From: Bolinopsis microptera
Lineage: Eukaryota; Ctenophora; Tentaculata; Lobata; Bolinopsidae
Length of the DNA: 64,000 bases
Direction of reading: 5' to 3'
NCBI RefSeq assembly: GCF_026151205.1
Contig: NC_087072.1
Coordinates: forward strand, 24,951,799-25,015,798
Shown: piece after piece, positions 11,472 through 24,880 of the stretch
How the letters are laid out: the number at the start of each line of letters is the position of its first letter
Numbering within the stretch: the stretch's first letter is position 1
Notes under the pieces: model-generated
Told to the model about the DNA's origin: nothing
What the model saw: only the letters and a program-made list of their open reading frames with translations
Database searches by the model: none
Program-made: the position numbers and the translations under genes

Positions 11472-14042
11472 AATGCTTCATGTTATCAAGCTTACTATCC
11501 ATTAAACTATTCGGTGTAAGCTAGTTTTTTGTCTTATCATATAAGCCCACAACCACCACTTGAACTGTTTGGACTGTCGCATCGCATAAGGTTGAAGGAG
11601 GAAGAATATTTGATTGGTGTCTGTGTCAATTGTATCTTTAAGATTCATCTCCATTTAGGGAAGTATGTCTAATTGACTGATCTCTAATTAAGTTGGCGAA
11701 AGTTCTTTACTTTTAGCTAAATTGAGCAAGCCTCCGTGAATGTTACAATGACCAATGCAGTGAGAGGTTGTTGAAAATGAAACCTATCAGCTGCATTATT
11801 AAAATTTGTATCATGTGAATCTTATTATTTCACAAGGAATGAATCAAAGTTGTAAAGTGGTGTTTTTTAACACTAAAAAAAACAGAATAAAAGCAGGTTG
11901 TATTTGTCTGGATGTCGTACTGTAAAAAATAAAAAACTGATGGTGGTGTGTTATGTCAGTATTCGGCAGTATTTATGGTGTGCATGACTTACTTCTAGTG
12001 CCTTGCTATTTTAACAATGACCATAATCATTGAGAATGGTACATTATCCTCTCCATAAACTACTAAAAACTGACCGATTTTCTATAGCCCTTTCCTTATC
12101 ACTAAACAAGAAACGATATGTCTCGGTTGAGAGCAGTTTTACTAGGTGTATTTTCTTTGCCGATTTGTAATGTACACTCATTGATATCAGTTATAACCTT
12201 GTTTCCTGGAGAAACTCTCCCGAGGTAATAAGTTAACTATTTTAATATCAGCGAAGGTGCCACTTGTGTAGGAAAGGACAAGTTTTTCACATAAATTGTT
12301 TGTAAAAGTCAAAGAGCTCTGCATCACCAGAAAAACTATCAGGCACACAGAAGTTTAGTCCTATCGTGGCGAGGGTGTTTCAGGATTAGTGTCCAATACT
12401 TTGTACCACCCAAATAAGTACATTGCCTTTTCACAATTATGGTATGAAGAGTGTATTTCTTACATCTGATTGAACAAACCGTTCATTTGATTGGCATTGG
12501 TGTGGCACCAGGGTAGCTGAAATACATGTGACTCATGATGTTTGGACGAATAGACTTTTCTCCCTTAATTTGGTGACATTTACTAGAGCTAATGTAGACA
12601 CACCTAGGATTTACCAGAATGTTCTATTGATTTAGTCTTAGGGGCCGACGGGTTCAGTGTTATTAACTTGACTGGGAAACCACTCAGACAGAGTAGATAG
12701 GGTTGCGCTGCCATCAATTAGGCGCAGAGTAATGCTTATTCTCTTGGTTCTCAGACTTGTCGGGATGAGGCTGTGTTCAAAAGCTGGACTTGGGATTGTC
12801 TGGTCATATTCATTATGTCACATGGGCAGAGGGTGAGTTCAAGCAATAATGAGCTCTAAGTTTAGGATTATGAAGCTTAGGACTCTAGTAGCCCCTAAAG
12901 AGATTGGTGTGAGATCATGGAGCCTAGGTTGAAATTGGAACCTCCTTTCAGCCGAGTGAAACGGGAATAATTCCTTGCTGACATTTCTATACTTGGTAAT
13001 ACATAGCACTATTGATTTCAATTTTGGGAACTGTGAGCGTAGGCGTTCTAGAATAGACTTTCGGTATGGGGATTGTCTGCTACTGGCTTGTGTTATGAAA
13101 GCCTCATTTTAAGCGTTAGGGGGAAAGTTCCCCTAATATGCAAACTGCCCTATACTCAATCTATGAAGTATGGTGGGTTCTATATTCTCAAATCTGGCAG
13201 TGTCAACAAAACTGAAAAACTCCTCGACTCAAAATCTTGTATGGATGATAGAGGTGTCACTTCATTGTCAACATTTTACCAGTGTGTTTGGGATTTTCCA
13301 AATTGATAATTTCTGCTGAAATGTTCACCTGTCTTCTGCTAATTTGGCATAGCTCTTGGGTTAACTCAGGAAACAAGCTGCGAGGATGACTATTCTGAGG
13401 GGAAACATTGATTAGGACCTGTTGTCACAGTGATCAGGTACTGGGCAAACACAGGGAATACACCGTGAACCATCGATGAGGGGAACTTTGGAGTGCACTG
13501 TCACTTTCTGATTATTGTTTATAAGAAAAAGAAATTTGCCGACGAAGACTATCATTATCTCTTAATAGAGTTAAACACATTTGAACATTTATCAGTAGAA
13601 ACAAGAGCCGTTGCTGGGAATTTTAACAGAATTCCCTCGATATCTCAGATTGTAATGTCTTGAGCCCAAAACTGGTTTTCTAGACATAGTTTAATCACCA
13701 AAAAGATGCTACTGTCGAAATTTATTAATGATTACAGGTACCTTTTGTAGCACTCAGGAGGATAACGGATAAGTGATGTCTGAATTTCTTTAGGTGATGG
13801 ATGGGAGGTAAATGCTTTAAAACACCGATGTCTGATAAGTCCTTAGGATAGTGATGTCTGTAAGATAACTCTTATCGATGCAACAACCATTTACATGACA
13901 CATACAACCCTGTAATGGTCGTTACATTTACCGAGGCATTAGTTCCAAACTGGGGGGGAGGTCCTAAAATTTGATTTTGTTATAGAGGATAGTGTTTGAA
14001 AGTATTTAAAACTAGAAAGTATTAAACTGACAGTATTAAAAC
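11472..14042. other. No recognisable gene; possible decayed coding on the minus strand
   Basis: Mostly AT-rich non-coding sequence. Between about 12650 and 13330 the minus strand has several short open stretches in nearby frames (for example 12839-13021), suggestive of an old coding element broken by stops, but no motif is recognisable. The remainder shows nothing. Confidence 0.35.
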
Positions 14043-14279
14043 TTTAATTTGCGTTTGTGAACACCACTAGGGAGTCAAAAAAACCAAAATTTTGGGACAC
14101 TAAATTTCTTATTCCTTGGCAAAATTTCTTATTTTTTCATGCTTGTTTGGAGCCAAATTAAAGCTTTTTTGACCCAGTCAATAAAACGTTTCATTTGTAT
14201 TTCTTTAACGAGTTTTTGCAGAAAGTCGCGATTAAGGTTGATGCCCTTGGTTGTCAGTAAAATGGCAAAGGATATCGTA

Positions 14280-14623
14280 CATATATACAGTGGCGTAAAC
14301 GAAGGGCCCCGCTGACCCTTGTGCCGGGGGCGCCGTCTTGGGGGGGCGCCCAAATCGTTTTTTGAATGTGGGACAATTCGAAACACAGAAAAACATAACT
14401 AAAGTAATAGCAAAAAATGAGCGTTTTGTTTTTCTCTAGATACCAACTTTTTAGAGATTTTACCGGCATATCTCTTAAAATCACCTAATTTGTTCAATTA
14501 TTAGGGAGGCGGCATCAAAAGGGGAGATAACTCCTCCCTGGAGGGAGGCACAAACAGGGGGGCGCCTTTTCGCGGGGGGGGCCGCGGGCCAGCCAACAGG
14601 CATCGTTACACAAATTGGATATA
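14280..14623. mobile_element. hAT-type non-autonomous element, copy A (LINE-free)
   Basis: Left end CAGTGGCGTAA at 14288, preceded by CATATATA (14280-14287). The right end is degraded by indels at about 14605-14623 (GTTACAC followed by ATATATA). The interior is GC-rich with long G runs. The copy-B homologue (33980-38499) shows the clean ends and the 8-bp CATATATA duplication. In copy A the element is about 330 bp and uninterrupted, giving the pre-insertion state for the copy-B LINE. No coding capacity. Confidence 0.75.
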
Positions 14624-16690
14624 TATCGTCCTGTTTAGTTATGGTAAGATAGTAAGATTGTGTAGTTCAAGGATCTAAAAATGCCCCCAGCTTCATGTGT
14701 GATATTGGGGAGCATGGCGAAAGATTACTGGCATTTGTATCAAGGTTATAATTAGCTATAAATATACGTAAACTATTATACAGTGATAATTACAAATTTC
14801 ATAACGGAGTAGTTCGCTGTTATTAGTCTCATGCAATGGTAAAACTGATATCTGGATATTAGCCGGTGGAAAGAGACAAGGACATGTGAAAACAAGGAAG
14901 TTAGAGTAGGGCCAAATTTCGGCGTCAACGCATTCTTCAGCTCAAAATTATTTGTTATATAGCTTGTGGTGAAAGGTATTAAAACTTTAGTTTCAAAAAT
15001 TCAAAAAATAAACTATACAATAATTTTACCTTTAAACCTGTCCACACACAACTTATCCTGGACAGACTTGGAAAACAGTAGCCTAGGCTAATTTTATAAT
15101 TGAGATGTGTTGGTACAGCCAGTTCATAATGTTTGGCGGAATAACATTTGTGTGTCAAAATCTTTGACGGTCCAATCAAGCAGGGCGTGAGTATGCTGAT
15201 AGTAATAGCGCACGTTCTTAGCCTTACCTCGCAAGCACATTACACTAAATAGTTTTAAAAGTAGTCATTCGAACTTTGGGTTTAAAAATGTAAAACGAGT
15301 CCAAGCAATTCGCGTTTATGTAAGTTTTATACCAAAGGCGAACGTTATATCTCCGTCAAAAGCACAATCCAATTTGATACGTATGAATATTGTATATAAT
15401 ATTTTTGATTATTGCACCGACAAGTTGCGTTCTCCGACCTCCTAAATTGACGGGGAATCGTTTTTGATCATTTCGAGGCACATTACAAATGCTTTTTCCG
15501 CTGTTGTGCTTGTTATGGAGAATACTCTCAGTAGCGGTTTTGAGCGTGTTATTCTCTTTCAAAAGTATTCAAGTGATTTGCATGGCCGTGCATATAATTT
15601 ATAATATTATTATTATTAACTCAGAATAAAATTTGTACACAAAGCCATGTGTATAAGGCGTACTGCGTGACGCGCTTGTTTCGCGCGCTACTGCAAGTGA
15701 AAGGGCTCTGGTTGCGAGCATACATACATTGCAAATAATTTATCTCGATTCTTGAAGTTTTGATGAAAGAAGTTACAGTAATGCGCGCAATTTGGGGATT
15801 ATGCTTTTGGGCGGTACGGTATAAAACTACGATAAAATCAGTTTAAAATTGTTTTTTAAATGTTTCTACGATTGCCCGCGAGCCCACTATTGTATGTTGG
15901 AAGTTAAGTGTAAATGTTGCGTAATTTGACGGAAATAGTTGATTCTTGATTTTTCTAATTGTTAATGTCGCGCCCGCTTCATTTCCTGATTCGAGACTCT
16001 TAATGAATATGTTGCACTGAACCACATTCGTTAGAGTCACATTTTAATTAGCCCCAAAAAATTCTAAAGAAAAATTTGAAAAGAAACTGCAGAGTTATGG
16101 CAAAATATAAAAACTTCGCCCAGAAAACTTTACCGCCTGGCCGGTGGCAACTAGAGGTGATCATTTTTAAACAGCACGTTGGTCCATTGGCGTCACGCCT
16201 TACTGGGCCGCGCATCAGCCTTTCATTCGCCTAAGTTATTTTTATGAAATTTAGCCTGTGGGCAAGCTGTAAGTCACGTCAAGTTTATTTTTGCACGGCG
16301 CAAGCTTGATTGAGCCTCGGTAGTCATGCTTGTCTGACTTGCTTTATCCAAAGGCCCTTGCGCTTGCAGTTTAGCGTGCGTCCGCCCTGGCCTTGACTTG
16401 TGAAACAAAGCGCGGCCCGAAGTGGCGCGGAAAGCAACTTGGTTAAGTGAATGTCATAAAGACCCACTAGTAATTTGCAAAGTTAATTAAAAGCTGTGAT
16501 CTTTTTATTTAGTATAAATTCAAAATTATTAATTCTAAATTTGTAGCGCAGGCGTTACTGTGCCGCGCCGGCACCTCAATGAGGCCTTTCTCACAGCGAC
16601 ATCGGCTAGTTGGCAGAAATGCGCTACTGTGGCCGCGCCGAGCTGACATGAATTGGACATCGTCAATTAAATTCCACAATCTTTTAACAC
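14624..16690. other. Non-coding part of the duplication (copy A)
   Basis: Indel-rich homologue of 38508-40330. Contains CG-rich stretches such as GACGCGCTTGTTTCGCGCGC (about 15669-15690) but no supported gene in either copy. Confidence 0.5.
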
Positions 16691-17150
16691 ATCATTAACA
16701 CTGCCTCTCCGAGGCCGGCCTTCGAGAGAGGAAGGTCCCTTACTTACATCACTAGTACGTGATGTCCGTAAACCCCCCTGGCCTTAACGCGAGAAAAGTT
16801 GAGGAAGCTCAGAGGGTATAAAACGCAAATCATCACAGCCCGTCGCATCAAAACTTTATCCGCTTCTTGGCTCGCTAATAGGAAGAAAGCAACAAGCATA
16901 CAACAAATCCTGGCTAACTCCCGGCGCCAACGCCGTGGCGGACGGAATTTCTGCAAACAGCAAAGAAACAGAATCGGTCAAAGAATCCGGAGGATGACAA
17001 GATTCTGAAAACCTGTACTGACACCATATAACAAACTTGAAGCCGTTTATAAAACAAGGGCGAACTCACATAAAGCACAAAAGAGATATTGAAGTCATGA
17101 CACAAACCCACTTCAGTACAGTAGAGAAGGGTCACAAGTGTTACTGACTC
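16690..17150 (+). pseudogene. LINE linker fragment (copy A), R1/LOA/I-group-like
   Basis: Frameshifted pieces encode ITARRIKT, ASWLANR, then ILANS and NFCK-like words, matching the segment between endonuclease and RT of the LINE at 52790-54549. It corresponds to 40330-40785 in copy B. It ends just before a C homopolymer (about 17170-17192). Only this internal fragment is present, so it is a truncated or rearranged insertion predating the duplication. Confidence 0.65.
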
Positions 17151-17159
17151 CGACCAGTT

Positions 17160-17848
17160 CCGCTTCTCCACCCCCCCCCCCCCCCCCCCCCCATTAAAGT
17201 TGTCCCAATTTCTGCTTCTGGGGAGCTAACTTTAATTTTACGAGACCAGAACGGAAATTTTGTTGTTTTGAGAACACGGAAGGTTCTTCTATTCAGTTTA
17301 TTTTGGAGATATACACCCAGCCGGTTATAGGGCGTAAAATAACAAATATTAAGCGCTTTAAAAAATGTTTAGTAATTTCTCATGAAGCTTTTAAAACAAT
17401 AATTTTTTGCAGCCATCTGATAGAATTAGAAGCTAATAAACTAACAGGATTCTTAAATTTCAGATTGCTTAAATATGTATTTTTTCGAGCGATAAACTAC
17501 ATTAACAATATACTGACGAAATATATCGTCGAAAAAAAAGCAATTAAAAGCGCAGACTCATTAGAATTTTGCGCCTCATTGTGACACTTCTAACTAGTAC
17601 CACCGTAGCCAGTAATTTTGCTGGGAAATTCTGCCCCAGAACACCGACCTGATTGCCTATATCCCTGTTTACAGATAGGACCCTCCAGAGAGGGTTCCAT
17701 TGATACGAACATAATCCTAAGCATGCAAACGATCTCTCTATTGTTACACTAATTCATAACCCTTTATGTTTAAAAATCAGTTTATTTTCTTACTGCACCC
17801 AAATATACTAAATGAAGTAACCTGCTTCATGTTCATTTCAGTGTCCCA
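17160..17848. other. C homopolymer and non-coding downstream sequence of SLC22 copy A
   Basis: A run of about 22 C at 17170-17192 (18-19 C in copy B near 40798) is followed by AT-rich sequence. An open frame of 93 codons at 17303-17584 is not preserved in copy B, so I do not call it. Confidence 0.45.
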
Positions 17849-19623
17849 CTAGAATCTATATCTGAACCCTTTCTTCGACCTCCTGAACTTCTGCAGGGCA
17901 CATGAGTTAATTCCTTGTCCACCCGTCTCAATTAAGAAAAACTGCTGCCAAAGCACAGAGAAGCGAAAGCACTGCAAGGAGTATCCACGGAACTGCTCGG
18001 GTTGTTTATGGACCCGGGATTGTTGAAAATATAGGGTCTCGGCAATAGCCTCCAAACTTACCTAATCATGCCCTGAGAGTTGAAAGCAACTCCTCGGTGG
18101 GATGTCGGCGCAATCTTGACGTCACACAGGTAGACATTAGAGAAACAGATGCTCACGGTCGTCCAACCTATCAGAGGACAAAACAATCCAATCCTCCAAA
18201 CCGTTGCCTAAATTCCAAATCCGCTATGGCCAATCAGAGAACACAGGGCGCCGAAAGGACACTGCGAAGACAATCATGGCCCCTACTCCTGCCCAGGAGG
18301 AAAATGCTATCACTGGACATATTAGAAAATACGCTCATAGCCTCTCCAACTCCTTACATCACAAACCCCAAGGTAAACGGCTACCTGGAAGGCAATATCA
18401 TATCCCATGCAAAGTTAACAGCCGCTAGTAGAACATATTAATACAGAACAGAGAGGTGCTGGCCATAGGCCCTCCTGAAAAAAGGACGGGGTAAGTCACA
18501 CAGGTCCTTTCAGCCTGCTGGTATGATGAAGAGTTGTTCCCGTTCATTATCCTTAGATTCCGTCGCTAACAATCTCAATTTATCTACGTACAGATCAGCT
18601 GTCTGTCAAGACAGCTAAGCGCTTTCACGCGATGGTACTTTGATGCCTTCCCTTCATATCGTTATAGACGCAGGTGATGTAACCGTGGTGACCTCGCACA
18701 CGAAACACAATAGACGTGAAGATTAAAGACAAGAGCTAGGATCGCCTGTGTTAGGAACATGTAGTTCCATAGTAATAGAAATATCCGGTCGCTAATTAAA
18801 GAATGGATAGCCAGCTACCCATGTTAGGCTCCTGGAAAAGCATTTCACAGAGGTTCGGTACTTGATTCCCGTCAGTTCCATCATTAGTATGTATGTTCCA
18901 GTTGAAAGTACGAAATCTCCCGAAACCAGTGAAGAATCTTGATCGCCAAGGCGGACTACTGTAATTATGGACCACGTTCCCACCAGATGCGCCAATGACG
19001 GTAGTGACCAAAACAGATACCCTCGCCTGCCTTCACTCCTCCCAATATTGTCCCACGCATAACCTCCAGTTTATGAGTCCAAACAGAGATCCTACGAAGA
19101 ACATCGGGAGTCTACTGAGCAGTTTTTTGTGCCACTTCGTGATCCAAATCGCAGTACAAATCCAAATATGCTGAAAATGAGGTGAGTTGAAGATGCCACT
19201 TTATGTCCACGGTCCTAAAACCAGCATCTTCTTGTCCATCCAAAATTTCGCGTGATTATCGCAAGGAAACATTTCAGTTATGTGGTTATATCGGTCGTCA
19301 AATTCTTGCATTTTTCAGATATACAGAGCCCAAATATCCCGGGATTGGGTCCATTCGACTTAGCTCGATTAGGTTATCATTCGATCGGAATTATTATATA
19401 TTCCATAAAAGTATTTAAGTAGATAGTTAGTTAGTTATATTCGTATGATTTTAAAATGGTATGAGAGTAATCTTCAGTACCCTGCGAACGTAGTAACAAG
19501 GAACTGCGTTAGCGGGTAACACCTGAGCGATGGAAATACTACAAGACCATAAGTGTATATTTCCACTGTCCGGTGCTCAATAACTCTCTCAATAAGATCA
19601 TCAACACTCTCTTGAGCTGTCAT
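17849..19623 (-). pseudogene. SLC22-like transporter, broken copy A
   Basis: Counterpart of the intact gene at 41447-43149. The start codon (19621-19623), exon-1 text, exon-2 text and the stop at 17849 can all be aligned, but the reading frame is broken by many 1-2 base differences, mostly extra bases in copy A. Short open pieces survive (17849-18055 at the C-terminal end, 18792-19011 across the second to fourth membrane segments). Because non-coding DNA around it shows the same indel pattern, sequencing error is a serious alternative to true pseudogenisation. Confidence 0.7.
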
Positions 19624-20970
19624 ATTTTATAGCTAGCAGTCCTGGTAAGTTATGGTTGCAACGTTAAAATGTAAACAAATGTGCGGAAAAAATAATATAA
19701 AGCTTCATTATATTTTGAAAAGTCAACGAGTAATAGCTGTAATACAGCATTTGAATATAATAAAATCAAAGCGGTCGTTATTTTTTATTATCATTAAACA
19801 ACTTACATACATTTTTAGAACATTAACACATGAAGCACTGCGTTTGCTGTACATGGGGGATTACGAACCCCCTCCCAGCCAGTTTCAAGCACTGATTCAA
19901 ATTAAGTACTGACTGATCTGAGCCTGCATAAAGTAAAACTAAATCAATTATGGAATATTACTTATCACATGATCATGCAATAAATGCTACTTTATGTAAT
20001 AGTTGTTATCCTCTTTCACGTTTACGCTAAATATAATGTAATTTACCCATGTGATAGATACCACTGCGATAACACTACCATGCTCACAAAGGCATTCAAA
20101 TTTCTTAAACCGCTCAAATATCAAAAATTTGTTCATCTTTGTTTTTGCCGCTTTTAATTATTTTTAGCAGATAATTTGTAAAATTAATTGTTACAATGAG
20201 CAAGAACGGCAGCTGCATTAAGCAGTAATTACAAGATTTCAAATTACTCTCATAGCTCAGTGTTTATGTTCTCTATAGTCAACTGTTAGGTATCTCAGGA
20301 ATTTGTCAGCTCATTGTTTGGCCCTCGCGAAGACTTTTGGCGTGAACACTTGCTTGTCCATTTATTCCTCAAGTCTCTTCTGGTCTGCGTTATTTAACAG
20401 GGGGCAAGTTTAAACAATTGGGGGAGCCCAACAATAGCAGGTGACAATTAGTGGGAGACATTAAATCTACACGACCGGACGCGCCAGTAATCTACGCGAG
20501 TATCAATTGAACTTCTCAAACAAAAGTAGGCAACAATGCATGCTCGTAATTTTTTAAGATAGCTTTGCCAGCATTTTGAGTTCAAGGAAGGTAGGTCCTC
20601 AACACTGACTGTCACTGAACGATGATGTATTCCTGTTTAGACTTTAAGCCTTACTCATGTGGCGACGTGAGGAGTTCGCCCCCTGAGTGGCAGCCAAGTC
20701 ACCATAATGGTTGTGTGCCTTCTTCCATTTCCAGTTCCGAAATACTAACCTAATGAGAGTATTCATATCTTGCGACTGTATAAACATAAATAAGTTCGAA
20801 ATGTTCTAGTTTTGCTTTGGTGGGATTCATAACCAACGTCTGGTAAATTAGCAGTGATGACTCCATACCCTTTAGTATCTAGCGCCCTTTGTTTCAAAAC
20901 ACGTGATTCGATCACGTGATGTTATCTCATTGCCCAAACAGGGCTTTTATTTGTTTCATGTTGTGAACTT
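19624..20970. other. Non-coding; contains the empty site of the LTR retrotransposon
   Basis: Homologue of 43150-43846 joined to 51460-52030. At about 20350-20360 the sequence runs through the point where copy B carries the 7.6-kb LTR element, so copy A preserves the unoccupied target. An 86-codon open frame at 19652-19912 is not conserved in copy B. Confidence 0.7.
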
Positions 20971-20974
20971 ACCT

Positions 20975-21560
20975 TGGGTGGCACTGCCATTCACACCATC
21001 GCGTCAGACGGACCGTAGCATATGTCCTCACTGTTACCGCGTTGGGTAGCCAGAGCCTTCTGTTGTGTTGGTTGTCGATGTTTTCAACACCTATAAACTA
21101 GGCAGCATCTTCAAGTACCGCAGGTCTTACCAGTTCTTACGGGGTCTGACCCTGACCTCTTTCCGTAATTTGGCCCTTCCAGTTCAACAGAAACTCGGTT
21201 GACTTATCTAGAGTCTGGATTCTTACTAAATCTACAGTCTAAACAACGCAGCCCTTGGCACATGATGAGTCTCCAACTGACCTTGTGATGCCAAGCCTCC
21301 TAAGAACTTTCTTCGTTGGACACATGAAAGATACAATTTAATCCTAAGGATCTCTTCTTAAAGGAAGTCTGATGAGAAAACCGAACACCTCGAAGCGGTT
21401 CTCTGCTTTTTCGCGTTGGTGCTTCCAGACTTCAGCTCCATACAAACAAGATGGTGATTAAGATTCAACTTCGCTCGACAGAAGAGTAATTCTGGCAGCA
21501 TCTTACATGGATATTAATGGACAGTCCATCCCACGAAACACACCTCTAGCCAATTACGTT
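20975..21560 (-). pseudogene. C-terminal remnant of a non-LTR retrotransposon ORF (copy A)
   Basis: Indel-rich homologue of 52039-52540. Minus-strand pieces corresponding to the TLLYGAE and RMPDSRLPR blocks of the copy-B version can be recognised but no long open frame is left. Same caution about sequencing noise as for the neighbouring segments. Confidence 0.55.
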
Positions 21561-21719
21561 ATATTTTTTTTTTTGACAAAAATACACTCTATAATAGGCT
21601 ATGACACCCAACTCCCAAAACTATCTTTGGAGGTAACAGGTTGATGCCCAATAGAAATAGGGTAGGAACTCCTTGATTTCCTCCCGTCGCTAGGGCTATC
21701 CTCCACAAAGGTTCAACTC

Positions 21720-23545
21720 AAACCATTCATAACTCACGTGGTCATTATTCCATCATTGACTCACCATAACCAACCAACCTGGGGGCTGCACTGATCAGCA
21801 ACTGGCACGTAGGCGATTCTTTATCAAACTACGACCACAGATATATTATATGTAGGACATCACGTCTGGTCCCAAAAAAGACCTAAACAATTACGCTTAG
21901 TCAAGAACACTGACTCCCCCCCGGCAGATGTGAAATTTGACGAGATTCTTTATATCAACAACGATCTCAACAACACCTGCGTTTAATACCCACACGAAAT
22001 GATCACAAAGCGTCAACAACATTAACACTGCTCGCCGAGCGGCTTGATCGGAGGAGGCAAGTCCATCACTTACATCTATATTGCTGTCCGTAAACCACCC
22101 TGGCCTAACTCGAGAAGTTGAGGAAGTCAGTGGAGGTATATGACGCAAACTCATTCACAGCCCCGTCGAATCAAAACTGATGCTTCTTGGATCTCGCCTA
22201 ATAAAGAGAATGCACAACAAGAATACAACAAAGATCCTGGTAACTCCCAGCGCAACGCCGGGCGGAATTTCTGCCAAAGACACAGAATCGGTCAAGAATC
22301 TGGAGGAATGAACAAGTTCTGAAAAAGCTGTACTGGACACCATAAAAAAAATAGACAATATACAGCCCTGAAAGAATTCGAAAAGACTCTTCTATCTTTC
22401 GATCCTTTGAAGGCTGCAGGACCCTGACAACTCTGAAAACCTTATTTTCCAAAAGCTTGGACTCATATCAAAGACTAACGCAAAACTTCTTGACATACGT
22501 TGCCCATGCCCACTTTTCGCGCCGAATGACTCAAATAGCTACATGATATCAACCAAATGATAATTCGGCTTTAAGAAGGGACTGCCCTCCACAGAAGCGG
22601 CACTTCATAAAGTTACTCACACCATGAGCGCATAATAGCCAAGAAAGGATATGTCTATGCGTCTTTCTGGATATAGAGGGGCCTTCGACAATGTCTCGTT
22701 TAAGGCTTCTGAAGAAGTCAAGGCCACGAAAGAACGTGGACTTGGCTCAGCGCAAGGATCATCAAATAGAGGTAACCCATGATTCATCACACTAGAATCA
22801 TAAGGATAAGGCTTATCTAAAAGGGTTCGAATCAGGCCGGGGTTGACCCAAGGAGTGCAATTTCTCTCCTTTCCTCTGGAACCTGGTAGTCGATGATATC
22901 TTTCCTTTACTGCAAAAGACATACGGGTTACCTGCAAGCCTTTGCGGATGTCTGTTTCTCTTACCGGAAGGGAATGATTTGACATCTTCTGGGACCGAAC
23001 GAACAATGCAGAAACTATTTTAAAACGATAGAGAAAATGGTTGCACAACCAAAGAACTGTTATTAGCGCCCTTAAAACTCAGATAGTCATGTTTTACAGC
23101 TGGAATAGTAGTAAGTGGTATAAGGGACTCTAAGACCTATACAGTTGGCAACAAAATTATAGGATCTGTCTAAGTCTGTTAAATTTTTTAGGGAGGTGAC
23201 CTTGCGACAGCAAAGAGTTCTCAACTTCAATGAACATCATCATCAACACTACCAAAATCCACGACATACCCTCATGCAAATGTCGAAGAGCTATCTGGCC
23301 CACATGGGGTATGAGCCAAAAACATGCAGATGGAGTACATGCTGTCATCCGTCCAATCCTATTCATCCTTGCTGTAGTATATGGATCAGGGCCACTCAAA
23401 CGGACTACACGCGAGAAGGAAACTCGAGTTGGGCACGTTTTCACCGTAGTGACGCGTCACGATGGTACTGGCAGTTGATAGATAACGGCAATCTTTGGTC
23501 AGGAGTTCTATAACTTACCGTATATTAGTAGGAGGTGCCAGATTA
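21720..23545 (+). pseudogene. EN-RT LINE remnant (copy A), R1/LOA/I-group-like
   Basis: Homologue of 52790-54549. Recognisable words include HHT/THTQ-type junk in wrong frames, but translation of successive frames gives the EARRRI-type linker (about 22090-22330), the GAFDN palm block (about 22670-22700) and the RAI-PTWGMS block (about 23285-23320). At least ten frame breaks. Many of these are likely sequencing indels because copy B is far more open. Confidence 0.6.
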
Positions 23546-24880
23546 GATCGCCGGTCATATAACCAATTTTTATGAAAAGTAAAAAAAGTACCATTGCCAA
23601 GAGTTAGGAGCCATAATTACTGCTCTTATACTGAACAAGAATACGCTGGTTAGCGGACCGCTAGATTTTCATTGACCGAAGGCATTGATTTTAAAAATTT
23701 TTAACTCCCAATCATTTCTGTTAATTATTCATACTATCAAATAATCTTCTTCTTCATTCTTATTTAATATTCTTGTGGCGATACGGAGCACCAAATGTAG
23801 GGGGAGGAAATTGCCGTAGTTAGTGTGTTGTTAGTTATGGCGGACTTACTGCCTTTTATAATCAGAATTCGATTTCAACTGATTCCTCTCTAAAAGGCAG
23901 TAAGTTCCTTTTTTATCAGATACAGTCAACTCACTGAAAATACAATAGTTTTATATTTTTGAATCATATCCCTTACTATATAATTATGTGGGCCTCTGCT
24001 GCATTCAATACTATGATACCAAAATGTCAGTCTGTCTCTGTCTACATTCGTAATGTTTATCGGGGTCACCTAATCACGTGATAGTAAACCCAGCACACGT
24101 AATGATAAACTCTGTTATGTTTGTATCTCGGTCATCTGAGGAGCTGCAGCTCTATTGTTTTCAGGACAAACGTAATTCGAATGGCAAACACAATCTCATA
24201 AAATGTAGCTCGATCACGACTATTTCAAACTCAATAAAATAAATCAAAAATGAACAGAATATTTTGATAAATATTTTGACAAATTACTCGAACCAGTAGT
24301 GGTAAGTCATACTAGAAAGAATAGTTAAGTGTGTTGTAGTCGTTTTACATTTGGTTGCAATTAGCGAGATCTGTTACTCATCTGTTGATAACTTGCGATA
24401 AGAAGTGCTTTTAGTGTGATAGTTGTGGAGCCTGTATACAAAACTTATTAAATTGGAATGGTAATCGTCTTTAGTGCGAACGTCTTAGCGCGACAAGTAC
24501 TCTAGTGTGAAAGTCCGACAAAAACACCCTCATGTCGCACTACCTAGTCCGTGTCGCACTACGATTCTGAAGGTAGCCGTACTACTGAGACTCTAGTACG
24601 ACAAAATATCCTGTTGTTATTTCCAAGTTCAGGTTACATCCTATCCTTCTTAGGACCATTAAGTGATTCGTCGGATCGGTTCACGTCACTTATTTTGAAG
24701 TGATCTTGTGGCGACACGGATTGCTCGGTGTATTTCGAAGTGAACCACTGATCATAATTCTTGGGGTCAGTTCAAGATTAGCAAGTATGCGTAGGTATGT
24801 GATCCACTGAGTCACTCATAAGCAGCATATGTGCTAGATACCTATCAACCCATCGTATGAAGGTTATATCATACGGATTG
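23546..24880. other. Non-coding, with small inverted repeats (copy A)
   Basis: Homologue of 54550-55868. Holds a hairpin around 23840-23905 (arms GGACTTACTGCCTTTT and AAAAGGCAGTAAGTTCC) and a degraded version of the 17-bp inverted repeat described at 55454-55546 (about 24476-24560). No gene seen. Confidence 0.5.

Larger units (their letters stand above)
5941..14042. other. 8.1-kb block present only in copy A
   Basis: Copy B passes directly from the homologue of 5940 to that of 14043 at 33760-33763, with only 2-3 bp of microhomology (TTT/TTAA). The block holds two degenerate LINE bodies facing each other tail to tail (6840-8526 plus, 8900-11471 minus) and AT-rich filler. I found no terminal repeats or target duplication, so a deletion from copy B is at least as likely as insertion of a single unit into copy A. 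Confidence 0.65.

Noticed and set aside
17303-17584. 93-codon open frame
   Set aside because: Not open in the matching copy-B sequence (about 40920-41180) and no motif visible.
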